From positions 23,738,471 through 23,802,470 of the forward strand of contig CM034244.1 of the NCBI GenBank assembly GCA_019916065.1: a stretch of 64,000 bases of DNA, in the 5' to 3' direction. The translations under genes and the position numbers were made by a program. The notes beneath the pieces are model-generated. The model made no database searches. It saw nothing but the letters and a program-made list of their open reading frames with translations, and was not told the DNA's origin. Numbering within the stretch: the stretch's first letter is position 1; every line of letters starts with the position of its first letter. This document shows positions 1 to 10,746 of the stretch, piece by piece. Source of the DNA: Vitellaria paradoxa. Its lineage: Eukaryota; Streptophyta; Magnoliopsida; Ericales; Sapotaceae.

Positions 1-428
1 ATCATTATCAGATATAGCAAAGAAAGTAGAATGAAAATAGAAGAAATACGTAATCTTTTCGCAATAAAATTTCGAATAATCCTTCTTTCTTCGTATTTCA
101 TCTTCTTCCTCTTTTTTTCTTCTTTTCCTCTATCTTTTTTTCAATGCATTCACAGTCCTTCTATATATACAAGACTTATAAGGCTCCATATGCATCACGT
201 TCTTAATTTGTGAATGTAGCTAGTTGATAGACGTGGGCAGTTGACCACCTTACTTCCTTTCCTTTGTCTTTTTTTTTTTTTTTTAAAGAAAGTCAACATT
301 CATAACACACATATATGTAACATGTGTACGTATGCATAAATATTTTGATTATTCTTTTATTAAAGGACGAAGTCCATACAAAAACTTTTGATATACTTTC
401 TATTTATTTTTTAAAAAATAATTTAATA
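1..428 (+). repeat. Duplicated segment, copy 1 (partner at 17366-17668)
   Basis: This stretch and 17366-17668 share long matching blocks in the same order and orientation: the ATCATTATCAGATATA-like start, 'acaagactta(t/c)aaggctccatatgca', 'gggc(a/g)gttgaccacct', 'cacacatatatgt', 'tattttgattattcttttat' and the AT-rich end. Copy 1 holds about 100 extra bases near 60-160. No coding potential is apparent. The match stops at about 428, so this is a bounded dispersed or segmental repeat. Its class is not known to me. Confidence 0.75.
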
Positions 429-533
429 GTTCCCCCTCAAGCATTGCGTATACGAAATTTATTCAACATATGCAGAGCTCAATTTTTTTTTAATGTATTG
501 TATAGCCTCTGTATTGTTGCTAGAATTTCATAG

Positions 534-634
534 TTTTGTTTGGCCTTCATGCCCTCTTTTAATTTTGACCCGATGTCAGAATTGGACACAATTTTTAATG
601 CCTGATTTAATTCTGGCTTTATTACCTGATTTAG
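534..634 (+). repeat. Degenerate short tandem repeat, left of the Athila insertion
   Basis: A poorly conserved unit of roughly 20-30 bases ('...aattt.ggctt.attgcc(t/c)gattta...') is repeated here and continues at 13938-14083 beyond the retrotransposon. The two halves were one array before the insertion at TTTAG (630-634). Confidence 0.5.
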
Positions 635-2095
635 TGATTGGACATCAATTGTTACATATTTATATATTCAAATTACACTTGCACACATCATAAAAAGATA
701 TAAAATCTATGTTTTGTGCAGATTTCATCTCCATATCTCCAAAGTGGAATATGTGTTGATTTCCATCGCAAAAACAAGAAATTAAGCTACATTGAGGATG
801 TTGAGAAGAAAGCATGCTGCACAGCACATCAAAGGATTGAAGCTATTTCAGAAGAAGAAGAAAATTCAGTTGAAATCAATGCAAAGAGATCAGAATCACT
901 ATTCTGGAAATTTCTGCAGCAGAGGATCATATTCGAATATGGTTTTACTGTATTCAAATATAAGCTTCTTCACAGCAACGAATTCCACGTGACCCCAACT
1001 TCTCCATGTGATGTAACCTGCAATCCAGGGAGGGCAAATCAGTAAAAAATAGGAGAAAGAAGGAGCTATCATGAGGACTACATTCAGTTTTGTAGAGAGA
1101 GGTTTCGAGAGGGAGAGAAATTCAGTTTTGTAGAGAGAGGTTTCGAGAGAAATTTTATTGAGAGTTCATAGTTTTACATTTTAATTTCAATTTGGCATTG
1201 GAGTTTTTGGAGATTTACATTTTGAATTCATTTCAATTTCTGTAATTAGATTTTCAGTTCCGAATCCATGAAACTTTCATTTTCAGGTTGAAATGTCTTC
1301 AATTCAGATTTCCATTTCTGTCTTTCTTCTCTTTAATATGCTCGGCTAAGTCTTCTTGGGCCAAGGCAAGGGTAATGCCCTTCCAATGAATCTCAAGTGG
1401 CCGAACTTCATGGATTTACTTTGAGTTCTTATGATTATCAAGTCAATTTGCAGCTGGGTGTCTTAGAACTCATTGATTCAAGACCCGATTAATCCAAATT
1501 TGTATATCCTATTGATGAGTTCATAGGTGCTGCTTAACTTAGAACTCTCATGACATTGTTGTATGTGGGTTGCTAGAATTAGAACTCCTATTGTCCTTAA
1601 AATAGGTTATGCACATTGAGTGTTTAATCCATGGTTTGTTTCAATTGAAATTAATTTTCTCAAAAAATCAGCACAAATTGATTTGGTAATTTATAAACTC
1701 TTGGCACTTGAAATTCATTCGGATTGGTATTAAACTTGTCTTGCTCATCATTTTTATCACTTAATCTTTTAGTTTAAATTCATTTTGCTTTTGGAAAACT
1801 AGTTCAAAACCATCAACCAACCAAATCAAAGTTTAATTTTCTGTTTCACATTTTTGTGAGTTGTGTTTTGCCAAATTAATCTCCATTAGAGTCATTCACT
1901 TCATTACTCCCTAGATCCCTGTGGAAATGACCTGGGACTTACTAGTTATTTTGTGCTTCAACCACACCTTGCACTTGGGGGAAAACTTGTCTTGATTTAC
2001 CTCACTTAACATTTTTTTTTTAAAATTTGAATTGATAATCTGAATTTTCATCTGAGCTTTTATTTTGGAGTGAGGTAATTAAGTAAGAACAAGCA
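635..2095 (+). repeat. 5' LTR of the Athila-like element
   Basis: The LTR is 1,461 bp, begins TGATTGGACATC and ends AACAAGCA. It matches 12474-13937 almost base for base. It includes an open frame of about 109 codons (716-1045) that is also open in the 3' LTR. The three visible differences in that frame all change an amino acid, which gives no sign of selection on a protein. Confidence 0.95.
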
Positions 2096-2102
2096 CAATT
2101 TT

Positions 2103-2120
2103 TGGCGCCGTTGCCGGGGA
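2103..2120 (+). other. Primer binding site, tRNA-Asp type
   Basis: TGGCGCCGTTGCCGGGGA lies 7 bases after the 5' LTR. It is the form usual in Athila/Tat elements, complementary to the 3' end of tRNA-Asp, and would prime minus-strand cDNA. Confidence 0.9.
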
Positions 2121-2449
2121 ACTTTGAGAAGCAATGGTGTTTTGAGCTTTTGGAGCATTAACTAGCAGTACATCTCACCACTATTTTCAACAACAGAGCT
2201 GCTTAACTTGTTGGGTAACTTTGTTCCATCTCTATTTCTATTTCTTTTATAGTCTTGGTTGTTAGTTTAGTCTTAGAACTGTTTGCATCTGAATCCTGAA
2301 TTTCTGATTTGAATCTGTTTCATCTGATATTCGAATACTGCTGCATTTCTCTGCTGTAAGCTGTAGTTGCAATTCTCTGTGAATCAGTAGATGAAATTGT
2401 GAAGTTAGGAGGTTAGATTGGAGTTTTGTTTCAGTTTGAATTTCTGTTT

Positions 2450-4390
2450 ATGCTTTTAAGGTCTGGTAAACTTGTTGGAAACAGATCTGAATTGCATTCT
2501 CCATCTTCTCTTGCTGAATTGATTGAATCTGCTGCATCACATTCACAATCTGAATTTTCTGTTGCACATATGGATCCACCACCACCTATTCTGCCAGAAG
2601 GAATTGTTCAAGGAGAGAATGACCAAATGGATCAAAACATCCTTAGACCTCTCCGAGAATATCTTTATCCAGCTAGACAAACCACTCCATCTTGCATTGT
2701 TCTTCCAAATGGACATCAGAATTTTCATTTTAAACCTGGAATAATTCAGCTTTTACCAACTTTTCATGGCATGGACTCAGAAAATCCTTACATGCATATG
2801 AAAGAATTTGAAGATGTTTGTGGAACTTGCATGGATAGGAATGTTAATGAGGACATGGTTAGGCTTAAATTATTTCCATTTTCATTGAAAGACAAGGCAA
2901 AAATGTGGTTGAATTCACTTGAGCCTAGATCAATAGGTACTTGGAGAGACATGCAAACAAAATTTTTGAAGAAATATTTCCTGCAAATAGAACTGTAATT
3001 CTTCAACAGCAAATAATGAATTTTGTGTGTAAATCCAACGAAACATTTGCTCAAGCATGGGAAAGATTCAAGGAATTGTTGCAAGCATGTCCACATCATG
3101 GTTTTGAATCTTGGAGAATTGTTAATTTTTCCATAATGCATTAACTCCAAATCTGAAAATGTTGGTTGCCACCATGTGTAATGGTGAATTCTATGACAAA
3201 ACTGCTGCAGAGGCTTTACATTTCTTTGATGCTTTAGCTGAAAACACTAAACAATGGGAGGTAGTCTCCCCATCTTTTTTGAATTTTCTGACAGATCAAA
3301 TGATAGAGGAAAGTTCCATCTCAATGAGGCAGATGATGTTGGAGCTAGGTTGGCTGCATTGTCAAGAAAGATTGAATTGATGGAGCAAAAGAAGCAAACA
3401 TTGAAGGAGAGTGAAGTGAAGTGTGTGCTATGTGAAACCGCAGACCACAGGACTGATGATTGCCCAACACTTCCAGCTTTTAAGGAAGTTCTCTATGGTC
3501 AAGCAAATCCCACACAAGCTGCAAGACCTTTCAATCAAAATTAGGGGATGAACACATATTCACAAGGCCATAGTCCATATTCGAATAACTACAATCCTGG
3601 CTACAGAAATCATCCAAACCTTTCTTGAAAAGCAGAGGCACAGAACCAACAATACCAACCTCAACAACCTGTGCAACCCCAACCATTTCCTTCTCAGCCT
3701 TTTCAACCTCAGCAGAACACAAATTTTTATCAGCCACCTCACAAAAGATCTTTGGAAGACACTTTGCAACAATTTATGCAAGGGCAGATTGGAACCAACA
3801 ATCAGAATTCCAAGTTTCAAGAGCAGACAAACAGGGCCATGGAAGACATCCGAAGTCAATTGTCAAAGCTAACTCAAACTTTAACCATCAGAGAATCAGG
3901 AAAGCTTCCATCTCAGCCAAGACCAAATCCTACAAGCCAAGTTCATTTCAGTGAATCATCTTCATCTGCTGCAAATGAAAATCTGGAGCATGTACAAGCT
4001 GTTTCAACATTGAGAAGTGGAAAGCAAATTGTCAAGCCAGATTACAAACCACCTGCTGAAGAAATTGAGGAAGAAAATGAGGAAGAAATAATGAAAAATG
4101 AAGAGGAAATGCAGCTGAAATAGAAACTGGACAGCAGAACAAAAAGTGAACAGAAACAGCAATTTAGCACTTCTGAGAAACAAATCATGTTTCAGCATGA
4201 AGAGCAGGAATTGAAGCAAAATGAAAGACTAATTGGGGACAGCAAGTTGGACAGCAGAAAACTTGAGAAAAAGCAGAATCTGAGCCAAGAAGGGCAGAAA
4301 ATTCTGATGCAGCCGAAGGAATATTCGAATACCAGCAAGCAACATTCGAATAGTAGTAAGCAGCAAATCAGAATCCAGAGAACAGAGTAG
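2450..4390 (+). pseudogene. Athila gag (broken)
   Basis: Gag forms the virus-like particle that packages the element RNA. The first in-frame ATG is at 2450 (MLLRSGK...). The typical retrotransposon gag block (FHGMDSENPYMH, then LKDKAKMWLNSL, then a W-rich segment) runs to about 3150, but the frame changes near 2990, 3150 and 3260. A zinc knuckle CVLCETADHRTDDC (CX2CX4HX4C) is at about 3424-3465. A Gln/Pro-rich tail follows, with stops at 3542 (TAG), near 3626 (TGA), 4121 (TAG) and 4388 (TAG). At least three frameshifts and four stops mean that no full gag can be made. Confidence 0.85.
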
Positions 4391-4492
4391 GTAAATTCTG
4401 AAAATAAAGAGGAAATTTCTGAGAATAAGAACAAAATTTCTGAGGAAAATCAGTTTGAAAAGAGTGAAAAAGATTTTGAAAATAAAGAGATT

Positions 4493-5386
4493 TTGAATAA
4501 AACCAAGTTGGACAAATCTGAATTTGTTCCAAAACTTCCATTTCCACAAAGATTGAACAAAGCCAAGAAAGAGAATTTGAATTCTGACATTTATGAATTG
4601 TTCAAACAAGTCAGAATTAATATTCCCTTACTTGATGCAATTAAACAAAATTCATCCTATGGAAAATTTTTGAAAGATTTGTGTACTGTTAAGAGGAAAA
4701 TGAATGTGAAAGAAAGAGCATTTTTGACTGAACAAGTGAGCTCCATTTTGCAATTTAAAACTCCTCCCAAATATAAAGATCCAGGTTGCCCCACCATAGC
4801 TTGCTTAATTGGGAATCAAAGGGTAGATCAAGCTTTGCTAGATTTAGGTGCAAGTGTCAACCTCTTACCATTCACTGTTTACAAATAGCTGGGGTTGGGA
4901 GAACTTAGACCTACTAGGGTGACACTACAACTTGCTGATAGGTCAGTTAAAGTCCCTAGGGGTGTGGTTGAGGATGTCTTGATTCAAGTGGATCATTTTT
5001 ACTTTCCGGTGGACTTTATAATGCTAGACACTCAGCCCATTCAAGGAAACCAACCAGTTGTACCTGTTATCCTAGGAAGACCATTTTTGGCCACCTCAAA
5101 TGCCTTGATCAATTGTAGAACCGGAGTTATCAAGTTCTCATTTGGAAACATGACAATTGAGAAAAACATCTTCAAGGTGACCAAACAGCCGAGTGATTAT
5201 GAGGAGGTAGAGGAAGTTGATTTGATTCAAACAACCACTCAAGATCACTTTGATAGAGAGTATTTTGATGACCCTTTGGAGAAAGCCTTAGTGAATAATG
5301 AGCAAGTAGATTTCCTAGCTGATTGTGACTTGGAGAATTGTGGGGGAGGAGAATTGGAGGAAATGAAAATTCAATGCTATTGGTGA
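4493..5386 (+). pseudogene. Athila aspartic protease region
   Basis: This in-frame segment holds the retropepsin-like protease that cleaves the polyprotein. The motif DLGASVNLLP is at about 4838-4867 (DLGAS in place of DTGAS, as usual in Athila), and the flap/ILGRPFL segment is at about 5070-5090. A TAG at 4886-4888 interrupts it where a glutamine codon is expected, followed by LGLGELRPT; this fits CAG to TAG deamination. The frame ends at 5386 and the RT frame runs on in another phase, so there is also a frameshift here. Confidence 0.85.
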
Positions 5387-7521
5387 ATCAGTGGAGACCA
5401 TCTGTTGAGTCTTTAGAGCTGCCCATAGTCAAGCCTCTGTCATTTTTGGACCAGCCACCAAAACCTGAGAGAAAACCCTTACCAAGTGACTTGAAGTATG
5501 TATTTTTGGGTGAGGGAGAGTCCTATCCAGCTGTCATTTCATCTCAGCTGAGTTTGGACCAAGAAAATAAACTTGTGGAAGTCTTGAAGAAGCATAGAGG
5601 AGCTTTGGGCTGGACTATAGCAGATCTGCAGGGAATAAGTCCATTGATTTGCACTTATAGAATATTTTTGGAGGATGAGGCCAAGCCTATTAGGCAAATG
5701 CAAAGGAGACTCAACCCCAACATGAAAGAGGTTGTTAGAGGGAAGGTAATCAAGCTTTTGGATACTGGAATTATCTACCCCATCTCAGATTCTAAGTGGG
5801 TGAGTCCAACTCAGGTAGTGCCTAAGAAATCTGGAGTGACTGTGATTAAGAATGAAAAAGAGGAATTAGTTCCAATGCGCATTCAAACAGGATGGCGCAT
5901 GTGCATAGATTATAGAAAGTTAAATGCAGTCACAAGGAAAGATTACTTCCCTCTTCCATTCCTAGATCAGGTATTGGAAAGAGTGGCAGGGCATGCATTT
6001 TACTGTTTGTTGGATGGTTACTCTGGGTATAATCAGATTGAGATTGCATTGGAGGATCAGGAAAAGACCACATTCACTTGCCCATTTGGCACATTTGCAT
6101 ATAGGCGTATGCCTTTTGGTCTTTGCAATGCTCCTGCAACATTTCAGAGATGTATGATGAGTCTGTTTGGTGATTTTGTAGAGAGATTCCTTGAAGTTTT
6201 TATGGATGACTTTTCAGTATATGGCAGTGACTTTGATACATGTTTGGGAAATTTAGAGAAGGTTTTGATTAGATGTGAGGAGAAAAACTTAGTTTTGAAC
6301 TGGAAAAAATGCCACTTTATGGTAACTCATGGAATTGTCCTTGGCCATATAGTGTCTTCTAGGGGGATAGAAGTAGACAAAGCCAAAGTGGAAATCATTC
6401 AAAAACTTCCTACCCCTAGATGTGTTAAGGATATCAGATCATTTCTAGGCCATGCTGGGTTTTATAGAAGGTTCATTGCATCATTCAGTGCCATTGCTAG
6501 ACCTTTGTGCAACCTTCTATCCCAGGATGTTCCCTTTGATTGGACACCAGAGTGTCAGGCCTCATTTGATAGACTTAAGAGTTTGCTAACCTCCGCTCCC
6601 ATTATGCAGCCACCAGACTGGACTTTACCATTTGAAATCATGTGTGATGCTAGTGATTGTGCCATTGGTGCAGTGCTAGGACAGAGGAGGGATAGGAGGC
6701 CACATGTGTTGTACTATGCTAGCAAAACCCTTAGTGAAGCACAAAGGAATTACACTACTACTGAGAAGGAGTTGCTAGCAGTAGTATATGCCTTGGACAA
6801 GTTCAGATCATACTTGGTAGGTTCCCATGTCACAGTATACACTGACCATGCTGCTTTGAAGTATCTCTTGACCAAACCTGATGCTAAGCCTAGACTTATT
6901 AGATGGATTCTTCTGCTTCAAGAATTTGATTTAGAAATCAAGGACAAAAAGGGAGTTGAAAATGTAGTTACTGATCACCTTTCTAAACTCCCACATCAGG
7001 ATTTAGCATCTTTTGATTCTCCCATCAATGAGACATTCCCTGATGAGCAGTTGTTCCACATAGACTCTTCTGAGGTACCTTGGTTTGCAGATATAGCCAA
7101 CTACCTAGCTTCAGGTATTGTGCCTTCTCACTGGACCATGTTGGATAGAAGGAAGTTCTTTAGGAATGTGAGACACTTTTTCTGGAATGACCCTTATTTG
7201 TTTAAATATTACCCAGATCAGGTGATTAGGAGGTGCATACCTGAGAGTGAGTCCACCAGTGTCATTGAGTTCTGCCACACATTAGCTTGTGGAGGACATT
7301 TTTCTGCTAGGAAGACTTTGGCTAAAATTTTGCAATGTGGATTGTATTGGCCAACCATGTTCAAAGATGTGTATGCATTTTGTGTTGCTTGTGATAGATG
7401 CCAGAGACTTGGTAGCCTCACTAGGAGGAACATGATGCCCCTTCATCCCATTTATGTGCTTGATATCTTTGACTGTTGGGGTATGGACTTCATGGGCCCA
7501 TTTGTGAGTTCCTTTGGTTTT
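5387..7521 (+). pseudogene. Athila reverse transcriptase-RNase H plus integrase N-terminus (long open frame)
   Basis: More than 700 codons are open. RT motifs in order: [11 protein letters not shown] (~5900), [11 protein letters not shown] (~6008), [20 protein letters not shown] (~6086-6141) and the catalytic FMDD (~6199-6210). RNase H follows: [14 protein letters not shown] (~6640), [13 protein letters not shown] (~6760) and [11 protein letters not shown] (~6838). The integrase zinc domain has HTLACGGH and CVACDRC (~7274-7401), and the first catalytic Asp is in GMDFMGPF (~7481-7504). The frame ends at a TGA (7522-7524) within the integrase core. RT and RNase H look intact; the whole polyprotein is not. 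Confidence 0.92.
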
Positions 7522-8282
7522 TGAAAGAAAATGTGTTTTTCAGATTTGGGATGCCTAGAGCAGTGATAAGTGATAGGGGAACACATTTTTGCAATAGACA
7601 TGTTGGTCTTTTGATGAAGAAGTATGGGGTGTTACACAAGGTTGGAACATCTTACCACCCCCAAACAAGTAGACAAGCTGAATTAGCTAATAGGGAAATC
7701 AAAAGAATCATTGAGAAAACAGTGAACCCCACAAGGAAAGATTGGTCTTTGAAATTGGTGGATGCACTGTGGGCTTATAGGACTGCATTCAAGACCATCT
7801 TAGGAATGTCCCCTTATAGGTTGGTGTATGGAAAAGCTTGTTATCTTCCTGTGGAACTTGAACACAAGGCTTATTGGGCTGTGAAACATTTCAATGAAAA
7901 CATCAATGAAGCTGGATTTCAAAGGAAGTTGCAACTTAGTGAGCTGGAAGAGATTAGAAACGATGCATATGAGAATGTCAAGATTTCTAAGGATTGAGTA
8001 AAGAAGTGGCACGATGCACACATCAGTAGAAGAGAGTTTTTTGTGGGACAAAAAGTGTTGTTATATGATTCTAGATTGCATCTGTTTCCAGGAAAGCTTA
8101 AATCAAGATGGACTGGTCCTTTTGTAGTCAAGAATGTGACTGAGTTTGGGGCTATTGACATTGAAAACCCAAGTTCAAAGAATGTTTTCCGGGTGAATGG
8201 ACAAAGACTTAAGGAGTATCATGAGAATTTTGTTGCTGAAGTAGAGAGTTGGGATCTCGAAGATCCCCTAAACTCTGTTTGA
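7512..8282 (+). pseudogene. Athila integrase core and C-terminus (deletion, frameshift and stop)
   Basis: The integrase continues in a new frame from about 7512 ([11 protein letters not shown]), with the second catalytic Asp in SDRGTHF (~7570) and the Glu in [10 protein letters not shown] (~7672). Compared with the family's usual spacing between the first and second Asp, about 30 residues are missing at ~7520, so a deletion both shortened the core and shifted the frame. A TGA at 7995-7997 interrupts the C-terminal part, which goes on in frame (VKKWHDAHI...) to 8282. The product cannot be a working integrase. Confidence 0.88.
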
Positions 8283-9366
8283 ATGAAGGAAGAATTCTGA
8301 CTTTGTATCATAGTAGTGTAGGTTCTGTTATGCTTTTGATTTTCTGTTTTCTTTTGTTTTTGTAATTTTCTTTTTTTTTTCATCTAGAAAAAAAAAGAAG
8401 TTGTTTATGGTTATTGCTAACCTTCAGTTTTCAGTTGCAAGTAATACTCAACTGAGGAAGTGAAGAATCTGCTTGATGAAAAGAATTTATTCAAATTTGA
8501 TTTGATCAGTTGCAATTGCAACTGCAGCTGTGTTCTTGCAGTAGCTGGACTGAATGCTTTGCCACTGCTGAAATGTGAGCTTGGAACAAGTTGGGGGGAA
8601 TTGGTCACAGCAGCTGATGATGAGCTTTCAATTCTTGGTAATAAGTTGAATTTTCATTCACAATCTCCAGGTATGTTACTTCCCCAACCTTTCTTTAATT
8701 TGCTGGTTTAATACATTGAGGACAATGCATGATTCTAGTTGGGGGGACATAATCTGAGTTTGTGGATGTGAATAGTGTTTTTACTGAAATTTGCTGAATT
8801 GAGTGATTGGATATGATCAGAATGTTTTGAATATGATTTGGAATTGTTTGAATTGAATTAAGATCATGCTTATGTTAGTTTGAGTTTGCATATGTTGAAA
8901 ATTTGAAAAAATTGAAAATTTGAAAAAATTGCAAAACTTCTTCTTGAATTAGTTGTCTTTTGAAATAATCTTCGAATCCTAGCTGTTGGCAAAACTTAAT
9001 TTGAGTATTCTTAAGAAATGGGGGAAGAATTTCTGGTTTTCTGGACACTGGAATTGCAAATTGCTGATAACCTGTATTCGAATATGGGTCTGGGTATTCG
9101 AATATGATGTCGGTTTTAAATCCTGTATATACCCGTGAGTGGCCCCATTCAAGTTCCTGTTCTATTCGAATACGAGCCCTGGTGCCCAAAACCCTGAAAC
9201 CTTCACCATTCCACATCTTCTTCCAATCCTCAACTTTCAGATTATCTGAGCGTGATTTTGAGTTGACATTGAAAGGAAAATTCAGATACAGAGCTGCGAT
9301 TGAAGAAGCTACGGTTTACAGCTTTGGAAAATTTCTGATAAAGGGTTGAGAATCAATTGAAGCAAA
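8283..9366 (+). other. Spacer between pol and ORF3 with internal polypurine-like tracts
   Basis: No convincing coding frame is seen. Two TTGGGGGG tracts lie at 8590-8598 and 8739-8746; the second follows ACATTGAGGACAATGCAT, a context common in Athila relatives. They may act as internal polypurine tracts (inference). Three TATTCGAATA-type palindromes lie at 9075-9170. Confidence 0.6.
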
Positions 9367-10746
9367 ATGCCACCAAAGAGGATGAAGAAGATGGCTTATA
9401 AAGGTAAGGCTAAAAGAAGGAGCATGAGGATTTTGAGCCAACATGGTAAGGGTTCTTCACTTGTCGTTCAGGAACCCATAACGTATGAACTGTCATCTTC
9501 TAAATCAGACCCTAGGTCCTCCTCTAGAACATAATCGTTCTATTCTGTAGGTAATGAGAGTTTGAATGAGAGACATGATGATCATGTCTCTAATGTTGAA
9601 AAGGAAAACTCTGTTGGAGTTCTTGAGAATGTGCCTACGAAGGAGCACACTACTGCTCCTGAGCATGAGGTCCACACCTCTGAAAATGCTCCTGAGGATG
9701 AACCTGAAGCACAATCTGACCAAGATCTTTTTGATGAGGATTCTTTTGATAGCTCGAGGTTTTCCAATAAAGCCTCAGAGCTGAAATATAATGAGAATTG
9801 CAGCAAGAGAGCTGTGTTGAGTGAAAGAGGAATTAAATTGGAGGACTACAATGAACCACCCTATGAATTGTTAGAATTATTTGAGCAAAGGGGCTGGGTG
9901 CATTGGGTTACAACCAGTAGGAGGGCTGTGGTACCATATGTGAGAGAGTTTTACTCAAATGCTGAATTGGGTATGGTTCATGGGAGACCTGTGATAAACT
10001 CTAAGGTTAGAGGGAAGAAAATCAGTTTGAATCTTGAGAAGATCTCTTTCATAAGTCACTTACCTGTTGAAAGAGTACCCGAATCCACACTTGAACAAAA
10101 AGCACAATGGGAGGAGCAATTGCATAAGGACAATTTGGCTAGACTCTTCACAGCCAACCCTTAAGCCCAATGGACCACTGCTAGGATGTCCAAGTCAAGA
10201 ATTACTCCCAAAAGTAATGTCCTTCACATGCTAGTCTGTTCTTCAATTCTGCCCCATGCTTACAAGTCAACCATCACTCTAGAGCAAGCCATGATTATGG
10301 GAAAGTTGTTGTTAGGCATTCCCATGGATTTACCTTACCACATCTGGTTGGTTATTTCTCATGTGGTGGAGAAATCAGAATCCACTACTGGGCTGCCTTT
10401 TGGAGGTCTAATTACAGAGATAATTCAGCACTTTATGGGAATAGAGGAAGAGGTAGGAATGGCCACTGTGAAAGCTGCTCCTTTGATAGACAAGACATCT
10501 GTGAATAGAAGTCAAGGACAGTTGAAGAAGGCTGCTCCACCTGCAGTAGAGAACAACCAGCAGCAGCCAGCAGAAGAGGAGGCAACTGAAGCAGCTCCCA
10601 TGAGCACAGAGGAGAAATTGAAGTTAATCCAGCAAAATCAAGAAGTACTGATGAGGGAAGTTAGTGAGCTGAGACAGGGGCAGCAAAAGCTTATTCGATT
10701 GGTGGAGAGCATATTCGAATTAAGCCGAGAAGGAAGAAATGCTTAA
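9367..10746 (+). pseudogene. Athila third ORF (putative plant transposon protein type), two nonsense codons
   Basis: A single phase of 460 codons starts at ATG 9367 (MPPKRMKKMAYKGKAKRR, a basic, nuclear-signal-like start) and ends at TAA 10744-10746. Two in-frame TAA codons, at 9532-9534 and 10162-10164, split it. The middle (SERGIKLEDY, ELFEQRGWVHWV, VPYVREFYSN, VHGRPVINSKVRGKKI) matches my memory of the 'putative plant transposon protein' domain that often follows pol in Athila-type elements. The C-terminus is Gln/Glu-rich with coiled-coil character (EEKLKLIQQNQEVLMREVSEL). No signal peptide or membrane segment supports a true envelope protein. Its role is unknown. Confidence 0.8.

Noticed and set aside
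716..1045. A small host protein gene
   Set aside because: The frame is inside an LTR, is copied at 12555-12884, and shows only replacement changes between copies.
3560..4609. Several minus-strand frames of 70-126 codons opposite gag
   Set aside because: They mirror the Gln/Glu/Lys-rich plus-strand gag tail and give Leu/Phe-rich products with no family motif.
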